A DNA stretch of 64,000 nt, taken from Chrysaora quinquecirrha. Its lineage: Eukaryota; Cnidaria; Scyphozoa; Semaeostomeae; Pelagiidae. Shown in pieces: positions 62,801 through 63,719 of this stretch. The stretch's first letter is position 1, and each line of letters starts with the position of its first letter. The notes beneath the pieces are model-generated. The model was not told the DNA's origin. It was given only the letters and a program-made list of their open reading frames with translations, and did no database searches. Position numbers and translations under genes: made by a program. Where the stretch lies: the NCBI GenBank assembly GCA_014526335.1, contig JACTAT010000029.1, positions 933,998-997,997 on the forward strand, written 5' to 3'.

Positions 62801-63719
62801 ATGTAAATCTTTTGTATCGTAATTTTGCTTTTCAAATGGCACTGGGTGAGCCTGCAAATGATTATTTACCCAGAAAACTCGGGATTGTCTGTGCTATGGT
62901 TAAGTAAGCTTATAATAGTAAGAATCCTCCATATTTGTACAGGATAAGCCATTTCAGTACAGGTAAAGTACGGCCATAAATAAAGTCTTAAAAATGCATG
63001 TAATGTAATGTAATACTTTTTTAAGAAGATGAACCAGGTTATTTCCAGACCCTAAAACTGACACATGAGTATGGCCAATGAATGCCTTTTAAGAAGAAAT
63101 CTTGAACCACTAAAATTTTACAGAGTCCAGAAAATGTGAAACCTCCCTCCGACGACCAATGAAAGTCATCCAAGCCTTCCGCATTGTCGAATATATTTCT
63201 TTATCTAACTCATATTTACCAAGATTGCAACCGTCATATATTTGAATTCAGAAATGTAGCAGTATCGAAATTAGACAATATTAGCTGAAAAAGTATTTCT
63301 AAACTAAATTTTTTATTAATAGGTTGTTGGGTTTTATTGGATTACTAAAAATTACTTGACCTTCCTCGAATTGAACAATACCAGACAAAACCTTCCTTCA
63401 GTATTTCTGGACTCTGCTCTGGAAGATCTGTGGGCCCAGGGAGTGTCTTTTAGTCCAAACTTAGTCTGAAATAATTTTCGAGGATTTCTTCGACATTTTC
63501 ATCGAAGATTTAAGCGAGGAATTTAAATCTCTTTATCATAATTGGAGATTTAATTTCCTCCCTGAAATCTTCTCCAGTCTAAATTATTTTATATCTTCGC
63601 TACAGGTTTCGTTTTGAGAAATTTGATGTAAAAATGTATCATCAATTAATGATAAATGCATCTTTTTTAGGTGTATTCACTAAAAGTTCAGGCTGGACAT
63701 TGTATTGTTGATAAGAACG
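11989..63719 (+). CDS. NRBP1: nuclear receptor-binding protein pseudokinase (partial at 3' end)
   Basis: Twelve exons cover the N-terminus and pseudokinase domain: 11989-12099, 13945-14067, 14596-14637, 14808-14867, 15594-15683, 16852-16892, 18219-18313, 18993-19073, 24084-24147, 24752-24847, 59594-59677 and 63671-63719. NRBP is a WNK-related scaffold with an inactive kinase fold. The active-site losses are visible: WNEV where a VAIK lysine would be, IIHGNLNCD instead of HRD, and KIGT instead of DFG, while APE is kept (VAPEYG). All junction phases agree except exon 8 to exon 9, which is one base out. Intron 6 starts with GC. The exon 12 donor shows the gene continues past the window, so the C-terminal region is missing. 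Intron 10 is 34.7 kb and contains two peptide genes and the tRNA-Phe array. Confidence 0.92.
12960..13770. repeat. repeat copy 2, carrying a MITE
   Basis: Second copy of the repeat at 9960-10265, interrupted at its aaaatgTA block by the MITE at 13059-13671. Confidence 0.55.
13059..13671. mobile_element. MITE with GGGTAGAGGTGGG ends, TA target
   Basis: The 613-base element begins GGGTAGAGGTGGGAGTAATC and ends with the complement, between TA at 13057-13058 and TA at 13672-13673. The right end carries a second, partial copy of the terminal motif (gtacgattactcccgc). The interior is noncoding. It lies in NRBP intron 1. Confidence 0.85.
13945..14067 (+). CDS. NRBP1: NRBP exon 2
   Basis: 41 residues in phase 0, with VSQRNVPGIDSSYLAMDTEE and GVEVVWNEV. 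The asparagine in WNEV sits where active kinases have the ATP-binding lysine. Confidence 0.92.
14596..14637 (+). CDS. NRBP1: NRBP exon 3
   Basis: 14 residues, QIFKRIFENLTKLD, matching the helix C region. Confidence 0.88.
14808..14867 (+). CDS. NRBP1: NRBP exon 4
   Basis: 20 residues beginning HPNIVKFHKFW, the strand after helix C. Confidence 0.92.
15152..15329 (+). mobile_element. tRNA-derived SINE, family A, copy 1
   Basis: Begins gtgctgtggtgtcgtggtg, has A-box-like tggtgtaatccagc and B-box-like ggttcgagcccag, and ends in a CACCTT tandem tail (ttcaccttcaccttcacctt). Two further copies occur at 18003 (minus) and 59773. Confidence 0.75.
15594..15683 (+). CDS. NRBP1: NRBP exon 5
   Basis: 30 residues containing LIFITEFMTSGSLRQFLKKT, the hinge region. 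Confidence 0.92.
15740..16032 (+). mobile_element. tRNA-derived SINE, family B
   Basis: Opens with gtctctgtggcgcagtgg (A box) and has gggttcgagcccag (B box) about 45 bases on. It contains the block gtgtataaatgggtacctgg and ends in an actttactttttacttt tail. It lies in NRBP intron 5. Confidence 0.7.
16852..16892 (+). CDS. NRBP1: NRBP exon 6
   Basis: 41 bases encoding AWKRWCRQILSAL and two bases of the next codon. The donor is gcaagt rather than gt. Confidence 0.9.
18003..18174 (-). mobile_element. tRNA-derived SINE, family A, copy 2
   Basis: Complement of the element at 15152, from ggtgctgtggcgtcgtggtg to the tail (accatttcaccc on the element strand). The B-box segment reads ggatcgagcccag. 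It lies in NRBP intron 6. Confidence 0.75.
18219..18313 (+). CDS. NRBP1: NRBP exon 7
   Basis: Contains YLHGCDPPIIHGNLNCD and TIFIQHNGLMKIGT. HGN stands for the catalytic HRD and IGT for DFG. Confidence 0.93.
18993..19073 (+). CDS. NRBP1: NRBP exon 8
   Basis: Encodes VAPESIHRHVKTC and NMHFVAPEYG. The exon ends one base into a codon (gtaaga donor). Confidence 0.92.
19074..21737. other. NRBP intron 8, 5' part
   Basis: AT-rich intron DNA; no gene, tRNA or bounded repeat recognised. The frames at 20957-21237 overlap each other and lack motifs. Confidence 0.4.
21738..22386. mobile_element. TIR-bounded segment containing a LINE relic
   Basis: GGGACAAATCACTCCTT at 21738-21754 is matched by its complement at 22370-22386. 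The same inverted pair, with small changes, recurs at 22850 and 23253. The segment between holds the LINE 3' relic. Confidence 0.45.
21793..22338 (+). pseudogene. LINE reverse-transcriptase C-terminal relic
   Basis: Reading through stops and frame changes on the plus strand gives TRLRLLKCFLGLVLL, then CETWTFSKLMQTKLEAVK and FIGRMLRIS, and finally RNRVRGRQRTTNMDWLARK before TGA at 22336-22338. The CETWT, RMLRISW and RGRQRTT..MD motifs are typical of the C-terminal end of non-LTR retrotransposon ORF2 proteins. Stops and frame breaks show it is dead. Confidence 0.7.
22850..23270. repeat. second pair of GGACAAATCACTC inverted ends
   Basis: aaggacaaatcactctttaa at 22849 and ctaggagtgatttgtccctt at 23251 repeat the ends of the 21738-22386 segment. 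The interior is noncoding. Confidence 0.4.
24084..24147 (+). CDS. NRBP1: NRBP exon 9, frame problem at 5' junction
   Basis: Encodes DDGSAVNCAADIYSFGMVAL and a final E. After the AG at 24082-24083 only one base precedes the first full codon, but exon 8 needs two. Confidence 0.85.
24172..24634. repeat. MITE-like element with long inverted repeat
   Basis: The block at 24353-24416 (cacccatatagcgtaccgg ... ctcgtgtatacg) is repeated inverted at 24567-24632. Repeated GGATCCGTTCCC and CGGATCTTTCAGATCCG palindromes lie inside. Noncoding; NRBP intron 9. Confidence 0.6.
24635..24700. repeat. TA / TG microsatellite
   Basis: Short runs of tatatatatatta, then tgtatgtgtttgtgtgtg. Confidence 0.6.
24752..24847 (+). 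CDS. NRBP1: NRBP exon 10
   Basis: 32 residues, LAALIRDIDGSDVV then SSESIQESIDRIDDPRQK. Donor gtaagt opens the 34.7 kb intron. Confidence 0.9.
24897..24931 (+). repeat. interstitial telomere-like TTAGGG stretch
   Basis: A few imperfect TTAGGG units (gttagggttaggggttaggg) lie 50 bases after the NRBP exon 10 donor. Confidence 0.7.
25205..25560. repeat. repeat with GGGGGTAACT / AGTTACCCCC ends
   Basis: Opens with tgggggtaactcccc and closes with gaagttaccccccc. In between, several short blocks of the form 'ttggggtatcaaatttgc' recur. Noncoding. Confidence 0.5.
25890..25966 (-). pseudogene. tRNA-Phe pseudogene
   Basis: Aligned to the array consensus it keeps the anticodon loop CTGAAGA and part of the D and T arms, but has many changes in every stem and is 77 bases long. 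It lies about 180 bases from the intact minus-strand gene at 26073. Confidence 0.75.
26073..26145 (-). tRNA. tRNA-Phe(GAA), solitary minus-strand copy
   Basis: All 73 bases match the consensus of the array at 37.6-56.9 kb, including the G5-A68 acceptor mismatch, but on the opposite strand and more than 11 kb away. The flanks do not match the array spacer, and no run of four T occurs in the first 20 bases downstream, so the terminator is less clear than in array units. Confidence 0.9.
26455..26716 (+). pseudogene. LINE C-terminal relic
   Basis: The frame YDQGVMTYEVLHGICPKN ... RTRNHEDL, stop, IPKVLLESAKRSFYFSGVKN, WNAIPENIREKESIARFKTG resembles the last part of CR1/L2-like LINE ORF2 proteins, where a 'G...WN.LP..IR...S...FK' segment is common. 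An internal TAA and the loss of everything upstream make it a relic. Confidence 0.65.
27002..27381. mobile_element. MITE with GACCNTTTC ends, TA target
   Basis: A 380-base palindromic element runs from gaccttttcgactaaaggcc to ggcccttagttgaaatggtc between TA at 27000-27001 and 27382-27383. The two halves are complementary over much of their length (for example cctcgttttcaa, gaaatttcgacttc, ccttataaatt). The opposite arm of the inverted duplication lacks it. Confidence 0.8.
27466..27647. mobile_element. MITE with AAGCTTCC ends
   Basis: Inverted ends aagcttccaaggcatatttt and aaaatatgctctggaagctt enclose noncoding DNA with ggcccaccag / gcccaccac blocks. Confidence 0.65.
28762..30080 (-). CDS. 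secreted four-cysteine peptide precursor, left copy
   Basis: Coding exons on the minus strand are 29680-29626, 29016-28942 and 28847-28762 (TAG), in phases 1, 1. A 5' untranslated exon ends at 30025, and coding exon 1 begins its transcript part at 29701. The predicted precursor has 71 residues: a signal peptide (MRTILFLALVLGLAIAVC), a mixed basic then acidic pro-part with EEFDSDEPDDYMEEAVE, and a short cationic region with four cysteines spaced C-x7-C-x2-C-x3-C, including the run CRRRC. It ends in Trp-Gly-Arg before the stop, a typical C-terminal amidation signal. A host-defence peptide, a toxin-like peptide or an amidated signalling peptide are all possible. I do not recognise the family. 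It differs from the right copy by Thr for Asn in the first inter-cysteine loop. Confidence 0.72.
30104..30113 (-). promoter_or_regulatory. TATA-like box, left peptide gene
   Basis: TTATTTAAG on the minus strand lies upstream of the untranslated first exon; the identical box lies at 32019-32027 upstream of the right copy. Confidence 0.5.
30601..31530. repeat. spacer of the inverted duplication with a tandem duplication
   Basis: Between the arms, a block of about 165 bases (aaaagtggtcactacccc ... gcatgttgttc) is present twice, at 30660 and 30826. Further on, tacccggc motifs recur (31145, 31252, 31284). No gene is supported. Confidence 0.65.
32019..32027 (+). promoter_or_regulatory. TATA-like box, right peptide gene
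   Basis: TTATTTAAG lies about 80 bases before the donor that ends the untranslated first exon (32106). Confidence 0.5.
32050..33383 (+). CDS. secreted four-cysteine peptide precursor, right copy
   Basis: The coding exons are 32451-32505, 33129-33203 and 33298-33383 (TAG), each the same length as in the left copy (55, 75 and 86 coding bases) and with the same phases. An untranslated exon ends at 32106 (gttaga donor), and a tttgtag acceptor at 32427-32429 opens the exon containing the ATG. The start of transcription near 32050 is an estimate. The signal peptide, acidic pro-part and C-x7-C-x2-C-x3-C mature part with the terminal Trp-Gly-Arg are all kept; one first-loop residue differs (Asn here). 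Both copies being free of stops and splice damage argues that the peptide is under selection. They point away from each other, with promoters about 1.9 kb apart. Confidence 0.72.
34518..34956. other. no gene recognised
   Basis: Contains repeated 'gaataagccccc' blocks (34556, 34590, 34628, 34868, 34887), probably a decayed minisatellite-like repeat. No exon supported. Confidence 0.4.
34917..34937. repeat. palindrome before a tetranucleotide array
   Basis: TGTTCGAAGAATTCGAACA is nearly self-complementary and stands about 20 bases before the (CTAA)n run. A close relative stands before the (CATA)n run at 36905. Confidence 0.6.
34957..34998 (+). repeat. (CTAA)n microsatellite
   Basis: About ten CTAA units. 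Confidence 0.9.
35336..35530. repeat. (AAT)n, (CAT)n and (CAC)n microsatellites
   Basis: Runs of ataataataataat, then catcatcat, then caccaccacc. The His- and Ile-rich open frames across it are artefacts. Confidence 0.85.
35531..36025. other. no gene recognised
   Basis: AT-rich intron DNA between two microsatellite blocks. Confidence 0.4.
36026..36290. repeat. CAC/CAT-rich microsatellite block
   Basis: Dense accacc, caccaca and catcatcat runs with interspersed cccctatca. Related in composition to 35336-35530. Confidence 0.85.
36777..36833 (+). pseudogene. 5'-truncated tRNA-Phe
   Basis: Starts inside the D arm (ggagagcg) and then follows the array consensus through the anticodon loop CTGAAGA and T arm to the 3' end (tcacggta), with a few changes (GAG for CAG, GATTC for GGTTC). 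The acceptor 5' strand and most of the A box are missing. Confidence 0.8.
36841..36862. repeat. palindrome TGTTTGAAGAATTCAAACA
   Basis: Near-perfect palindrome, related to the one at 34917, about 40 bases before a (CATA)n run and directly after the truncated tRNA-Phe. Confidence 0.6.
36902..36921 (+). repeat. (ATAC)n microsatellite
   Basis: About five units. Confidence 0.85.
37120..37440. repeat. GGAA-rich degenerate repeat
   Basis: Recurrent 'gtgggaat', 'cggaact' and 'gggaacaa' blocks at irregular spacing give a purine-rich stretch. No boundary or coding meaning seen. Confidence 0.4.
37646..37718 (+). tRNA. tRNA-Phe(GAA) unit 1
   Basis: First unit. A31G and A43T weaken the anticodon stem ends. 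Confidence 0.85.
37821..37893 (+). tRNA. tRNA-Phe(GAA) unit 2
   Basis: All 73 positions match the array consensus. Confidence 0.95.
37997..38069 (+). tRNA. tRNA-Phe(GAA) unit 3
   Basis: Consensus sequence. Confidence 0.95.
38173..38245 (+). tRNA. tRNA-Phe(GAA) unit 4
   Basis: T27C; shared with units 21 and 29. Confidence 0.92.
38349..38421 (+). tRNA. tRNA-Phe(GAA) unit 5
   Basis: A29C breaks an anticodon-stem pair and G63A turns the T51-G63 wobble into a T-A pair; shared with units 22 and 30. Confidence 0.85.
38525..38597 (+). tRNA. tRNA-Phe(GAA) unit 6
   Basis: G45A and G46T in the variable loop. Confidence 0.9.
38702..38774 (+). tRNA. tRNA-Phe(GAA) unit 7
   Basis: G18C in the D loop; G64A and G65A disrupt the T stem. 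Probably impaired. Confidence 0.7.
38878..38944 (+). pseudogene. tRNA-Phe unit 8, T arm deleted
   Basis: Six bases of the T stem 3' side and junction are missing, and A29C is present. Unlikely to fold normally. Confidence 0.8.
39047..39119 (+). tRNA. tRNA-Phe(GAA) unit 9
   Basis: Consensus sequence. Confidence 0.95.
39222..39294 (+). tRNA. tRNA-Phe(GAA) unit 10
   Basis: G45A only. Confidence 0.93.
39397..39469 (+). tRNA. tRNA-Phe(GAA) unit 11
   Basis: G64T and G65T break the outer T stem; shared with unit 101. Confidence 0.75.
39573..39645 (+). tRNA. tRNA-Phe(GAA) unit 12
   Basis: G19C in the D loop, a residue needed for the D-T loop contact. Confidence 0.8.
39748..39820 (+). tRNA. tRNA-Phe(GAA) unit 13
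   Basis: Consensus sequence. Confidence 0.95.
39922..39994 (+). tRNA. tRNA-Phe(GAA) unit 14
   Basis: G6A adds a second acceptor mismatch and C40A breaks the anticodon stem. Confidence 0.75.
40098..40170 (+). tRNA. tRNA-Phe(GAA) unit 15
   Basis: Consensus sequence. Confidence 0.95.
40273..40345 (+). tRNA. tRNA-Phe(GAA) unit 16
   Basis: G6T, G15T and G65C; several stems weakened. Confidence 0.72.
40448..40520 (+). tRNA. tRNA-Phe(GAA) unit 17
   Basis: T55G changes the B box and the invariant TTC of the T loop. Confidence 0.8.
40624..40695 (+). tRNA. tRNA-Phe(GAA) unit 18
   Basis: One G of the T stem 3' run is missing (72 bases). Confidence 0.75.
40798..40870 (+). tRNA. tRNA-Phe(GAA) unit 19
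   Basis: C3G and G22A; both break stem pairs. Confidence 0.78.
40973..41045 (+). tRNA. tRNA-Phe(GAA) unit 20
   Basis: G6T, T8A and G15T; A box damaged. Confidence 0.72.
41149..41221 (+). tRNA. tRNA-Phe(GAA) unit 21
   Basis: T27C. First unit of the eight-unit block repeated from unit 29. Confidence 0.92.
41325..41397 (+). tRNA. tRNA-Phe(GAA) unit 22
   Basis: A29C and G63A. Confidence 0.85.
41501..41573 (+). tRNA. tRNA-Phe(GAA) unit 23
   Basis: G52T in the T stem and B box. Confidence 0.83.
41677..41749 (+). tRNA. tRNA-Phe(GAA) unit 24
   Basis: Consensus sequence. Confidence 0.95.
41852..41924 (+). tRNA. tRNA-Phe(GAA) unit 25
   Basis: G15T, at the Levitt-pair position and in the A box. 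Confidence 0.85.
42028..42100 (+). tRNA. tRNA-Phe(GAA) unit 26
   Basis: G71T breaks the second acceptor pair. Confidence 0.82.
42203..42275 (+). tRNA. tRNA-Phe(GAA) unit 27
   Basis: C69T leaves a G4-T69 wobble beside the 5-68 mismatch. Confidence 0.87.
42378..42450 (+). tRNA. tRNA-Phe(GAA) unit 28
   Basis: Consensus sequence. Confidence 0.95.
42554..42626 (+). tRNA. tRNA-Phe(GAA) unit 29
   Basis: T27C, as unit 21. Confidence 0.92.
42730..42802 (+). tRNA. tRNA-Phe(GAA) unit 30
   Basis: A29C and G63A, as unit 22. Confidence 0.85.
42906..42978 (+). tRNA. tRNA-Phe(GAA) unit 31
   Basis: G52T as unit 23, plus A38T in the anticodon loop. Confidence 0.8.
43081..43153 (+). tRNA. tRNA-Phe(GAA) unit 32
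   Basis: Consensus sequence, as unit 24. Confidence 0.95.
43256..43328 (+). tRNA. tRNA-Phe(GAA) unit 33
   Basis: G15T, as unit 25. Confidence 0.85.
43432..43504 (+). tRNA. tRNA-Phe(GAA) unit 34
   Basis: G71T as unit 26, plus A68G, which changes but does not repair the 5-68 mismatch. Confidence 0.8.
43607..43679 (+). tRNA. tRNA-Phe(GAA) unit 35
   Basis: C69T, as unit 27. Confidence 0.87.
43782..43854 (+). tRNA. tRNA-Phe(GAA) unit 36
   Basis: C13T; the D stem keeps a G-T wobble. Confidence 0.88.
43957..44029 (+). tRNA. tRNA-Phe(GAA) unit 37
   Basis: T39G, G45A and C61G; anticodon and T stems weakened. Confidence 0.75.
44133..44205 (+). tRNA. tRNA-Phe(GAA) unit 38
   Basis: Consensus sequence. 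Confidence 0.95.
44308..44380 (+). tRNA. tRNA-Phe(GAA) unit 39
   Basis: C3G breaks an acceptor pair. Confidence 0.82.
44483..44555 (+). tRNA. tRNA-Phe(GAA) unit 40
   Basis: G64C breaks a T-stem pair; shared with units 60, 77 and 78. Confidence 0.83.
44658..44730 (+). tRNA. tRNA-Phe(GAA) unit 41
   Basis: G45T in the variable loop. Confidence 0.92.
44833..44905 (+). tRNA. tRNA-Phe(GAA) unit 42
   Basis: G22A and G37A (the base 3' of the anticodon). Confidence 0.82.
45009..45081 (+). tRNA. tRNA-Phe(GAA) unit 43
   Basis: A58T replaces an invariant T-loop base and alters the B box. Confidence 0.78.
45184..45256 (+). tRNA. tRNA-Phe(GAA) unit 44
   Basis: G15T. Confidence 0.85.
45360..45432 (+). 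tRNA. tRNA-Phe(GAA) unit 45
   Basis: Consensus sequence. Confidence 0.95.
45535..45607 (+). tRNA. tRNA-Phe(GAA) unit 46
   Basis: G45T. Confidence 0.92.
45710..45782 (+). tRNA. tRNA-Phe(GAA) unit 47
   Basis: Consensus sequence. Confidence 0.95.
45885..45957 (+). tRNA. tRNA-Phe(GAA) unit 48
   Basis: G22A and G42T; D and anticodon stems each lose a pair. Confidence 0.78.
46060..46132 (+). tRNA. tRNA-Phe(GAA) unit 49
   Basis: G42T. Confidence 0.82.
46236..46308 (+). tRNA. tRNA-Phe(GAA) unit 50
   Basis: C2A, G42A and G52T; three stems affected. Confidence 0.72.
46412..46484 (+). tRNA. tRNA-Phe(GAA) unit 51
   Basis: Consensus sequence. Confidence 0.95.
46587..46659 (+). tRNA. tRNA-Phe(GAA) unit 52
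   Basis: G15T. Units 51-52 are repeated as 53-54. Confidence 0.85.
46763..46835 (+). tRNA. tRNA-Phe(GAA) unit 53
   Basis: Consensus sequence. Confidence 0.95.
46938..47010 (+). tRNA. tRNA-Phe(GAA) unit 54
   Basis: G15T. Confidence 0.85.
47114..47186 (+). tRNA. tRNA-Phe(GAA) unit 55
   Basis: A44T and G71T. Confidence 0.8.
47289..47361 (+). tRNA. tRNA-Phe(GAA) unit 56
   Basis: Consensus sequence. Confidence 0.95.
47464..47536 (+). tRNA. tRNA-Phe(GAA) unit 57
   Basis: Consensus sequence. Confidence 0.95.
47639..47711 (+). tRNA. tRNA-Phe(GAA) unit 58
   Basis: Consensus sequence. Confidence 0.95.
47813..47885 (+). tRNA. tRNA-Phe(GAA) unit 59
   Basis: Consensus sequence; its 5' spacer has one A fewer in the acaaaaacg run. 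Confidence 0.95.
47988..48060 (+). tRNA. tRNA-Phe(GAA) unit 60
   Basis: G64C. Confidence 0.83.
48163..48235 (+). tRNA. tRNA-Phe(GAA) unit 61
   Basis: G15T. Confidence 0.85.
48339..48411 (+). tRNA. tRNA-Phe(GAA) unit 62
   Basis: Consensus sequence. Confidence 0.95.
48514..48586 (+). tRNA. tRNA-Phe(GAA) unit 63
   Basis: Consensus sequence. Confidence 0.95.
48689..48761 (+). tRNA. tRNA-Phe(GAA) unit 64
   Basis: G22A. Confidence 0.83.
48864..48935 (+). tRNA. tRNA-Phe(GAA) unit 65
   Basis: One base is missing at the D-stem/anticodon-stem junction (gagtgcag for gagcgtcag); shared with unit 74. Confidence 0.7.
49038..49110 (+). tRNA. tRNA-Phe(GAA) unit 66
   Basis: G71T. Confidence 0.82.
49213..49285 (+). 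tRNA. tRNA-Phe(GAA) unit 67
   Basis: G22A. Confidence 0.83.
49388..49460 (+). tRNA. tRNA-Phe(GAA) unit 68
   Basis: Consensus sequence. Confidence 0.95.
49564..49636 (+). tRNA. tRNA-Phe(GAA) unit 69
   Basis: C3T (wobble with G70) and G52T. Confidence 0.8.
49740..49812 (+). tRNA. tRNA-Phe(GAA) unit 70
   Basis: Consensus sequence. Confidence 0.95.
49915..49987 (+). tRNA. tRNA-Phe(GAA) unit 71
   Basis: G15T and G19A in the D loop. Confidence 0.75.
50091..50163 (+). tRNA. tRNA-Phe(GAA) unit 72
   Basis: G71T. Confidence 0.82.
50266..50338 (+). tRNA. tRNA-Phe(GAA) unit 73
   Basis: Consensus sequence. Confidence 0.95.
50441..50512 (+). tRNA. tRNA-Phe(GAA) unit 74
   Basis: Same one-base loss as unit 65. 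Confidence 0.7.
50615..50687 (+). tRNA. tRNA-Phe(GAA) unit 75
   Basis: Consensus sequence. Confidence 0.95.
50790..50862 (+). tRNA. tRNA-Phe(GAA) unit 76
   Basis: C69G adds a mismatch next to 5-68. Confidence 0.8.
50965..51037 (+). tRNA. tRNA-Phe(GAA) unit 77
   Basis: G64C. Confidence 0.83.
51140..51212 (+). tRNA. tRNA-Phe(GAA) unit 78
   Basis: G64C. Confidence 0.83.
51315..51387 (+). tRNA. tRNA-Phe(GAA) unit 79
   Basis: G15A and G45T. Confidence 0.85.
51490..51562 (+). tRNA. tRNA-Phe(GAA) unit 80
   Basis: G22A and G42A. Confidence 0.78.
51666..51738 (+). tRNA. tRNA-Phe(GAA) unit 81
   Basis: G70A breaks the third acceptor pair; shared with unit 89. Confidence 0.82.
51841..51913 (+). tRNA. 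tRNA-Phe(GAA) unit 82
   Basis: G15T. Confidence 0.85.
52017..52089 (+). tRNA. tRNA-Phe(GAA) unit 83
   Basis: Consensus sequence. Confidence 0.95.
52192..52264 (+). tRNA. tRNA-Phe(GAA) unit 84
   Basis: Consensus sequence. Confidence 0.95.
52367..52439 (+). tRNA. tRNA-Phe(GAA) unit 85
   Basis: Consensus sequence. Confidence 0.95.
52542..52614 (+). tRNA. tRNA-Phe(GAA) unit 86
   Basis: G45T. Confidence 0.92.
52717..52789 (+). tRNA. tRNA-Phe(GAA) unit 87
   Basis: Consensus sequence; 5' spacer has aacgctcgcctt. Confidence 0.95.
52892..52964 (+). tRNA. tRNA-Phe(GAA) unit 88
   Basis: Consensus sequence. Confidence 0.95.
53068..53140 (+). tRNA. tRNA-Phe(GAA) unit 89
   Basis: G52T and G70A. Confidence 0.78.
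53244..53316 (+). tRNA. tRNA-Phe(GAA) unit 90
   Basis: Consensus sequence. Confidence 0.95.
53419..53491 (+). tRNA. tRNA-Phe(GAA) unit 91
   Basis: Consensus sequence; its 3' spacer is a hybrid of two spacer types (ttcactgctaatttaac). Confidence 0.95.
53595..53667 (+). tRNA. tRNA-Phe(GAA) unit 92
   Basis: Consensus sequence. Confidence 0.95.
53770..53842 (+). tRNA. tRNA-Phe(GAA) unit 93
   Basis: Consensus sequence. Confidence 0.95.
53946..54018 (+). tRNA. tRNA-Phe(GAA) unit 94
   Basis: G52T. Confidence 0.83.
54122..54194 (+). tRNA. tRNA-Phe(GAA) unit 95
   Basis: Consensus sequence. Confidence 0.95.
54297..54369 (+). tRNA. tRNA-Phe(GAA) unit 96
   Basis: C13T, as unit 36. Confidence 0.88.
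54472..54544 (+). tRNA. tRNA-Phe(GAA) unit 97
   Basis: Consensus sequence. Confidence 0.95.
54647..54719 (+). tRNA. tRNA-Phe(GAA) unit 98
   Basis: Consensus sequence. Confidence 0.95.
54821..54893 (+). tRNA. tRNA-Phe(GAA) unit 99
   Basis: G1C removes the first acceptor pair; shared with unit 106. Confidence 0.8.
54995..55066 (+). tRNA. tRNA-Phe(GAA) unit 100
   Basis: One G of the T-stem 3' run is missing, as unit 18. Confidence 0.75.
55169..55241 (+). tRNA. tRNA-Phe(GAA) unit 101
   Basis: G45A, G64T and G65T. Confidence 0.75.
55345..55417 (+). tRNA. tRNA-Phe(GAA) unit 102
   Basis: Consensus sequence. Confidence 0.95.
55520..55592 (+). tRNA. tRNA-Phe(GAA) unit 103
   Basis: C32T in the anticodon loop; shared with unit 109. 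Confidence 0.9.
55695..55767 (+). tRNA. tRNA-Phe(GAA) unit 104
   Basis: C61G breaks the inner T-stem pair. Confidence 0.82.
55870..55942 (+). tRNA. tRNA-Phe(GAA) unit 105
   Basis: G42A and C61G. Confidence 0.78.
56045..56117 (+). tRNA. tRNA-Phe(GAA) unit 106
   Basis: G1C. Confidence 0.8.
56225..56296 (+). tRNA. tRNA-Phe(GAA) unit 107
   Basis: One base of the D stem is missing (gggaagcg) and C48T is present. The 5' spacer has a 5-base insertion (tttacagtagttg). Confidence 0.72.
56399..56505 (+). pseudogene. tRNA-Phe unit 108, internal duplication
   Basis: The first 41 bases run to gaagatct, then the sequence restarts at tagctcagttggg and goes to the end. This is a tRNA with its D and anticodon arms repeated (107 bases). 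A full second B box is absent, so it is one broken unit rather than two. Confidence 0.85.
56608..56680 (+). tRNA. tRNA-Phe(GAA) unit 109
   Basis: C32T. Confidence 0.9.
56784..56856 (+). pseudogene. tRNA-Phe unit 110, decayed 3' half
   Basis: The 5' half to the variable loop is consensus. The T arm and acceptor 3' strand are degraded (ccttgtttgaagaccggg, tatcag). It marks the downstream edge of the array. Confidence 0.8.
56891..57404. other. no gene recognised
   Basis: AT-rich DNA following the array; nothing supported. Confidence 0.4.
57405..57857. mobile_element. MITE with TGCCAAACGATCAAACAT ends
   Basis: Inverted ends ggcacttgccaaacgatcaa and ttgaccgttttgccagggcc enclose several short palindromes around gcttgacaagc. 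The 8395-8598 repeat is a partial copy. Confidence 0.65.
57858..59593. other. NRBP intron 10, 3' end
   Basis: No exon supported. The 58147-58449 and 58499-58690 frames have no motifs. Around 58890-59230, 'gtttcttaaa' and 'agtactgaaa' motifs recur as a diffuse repeat also seen near 25560-25870. Confidence 0.4.
59594..59677 (+). CDS. NRBP1: NRBP exon 11
   Basis: 28 residues, DFIRQCLQKEPSNRPTFKDL then LLHRVLLE, the end of the kinase-like domain with its RPT motif. Phase 0 with exon 10 across the 34.7 kb intron. Confidence 0.92.
59773..59940 (+). mobile_element. tRNA-derived SINE, family A, copy 3
   Basis: Matches the element at 15152 from agtgctatggcgtcttgg through tgttcgaacccagcc to a ttcatcttcaccttcac tail, with a short deletion before gtcagaagc. 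NRBP intron 11. Confidence 0.75.
59941..63670. other. NRBP intron 11, nothing else recognised
   Basis: AT-rich intron DNA. The 140-codon minus frame at 60019-60441 and the frames at 61587-62110 show no family motifs and no splice context; I do not call them. Confidence 0.4.
63671..63719 (+). CDS. NRBP1: NRBP exon 12
   Basis: Encodes VYSLKVQAGHCIVDKN and one base of the next codon, then a gtgagg donor. The rest of the protein lies beyond the window. Confidence 0.85.
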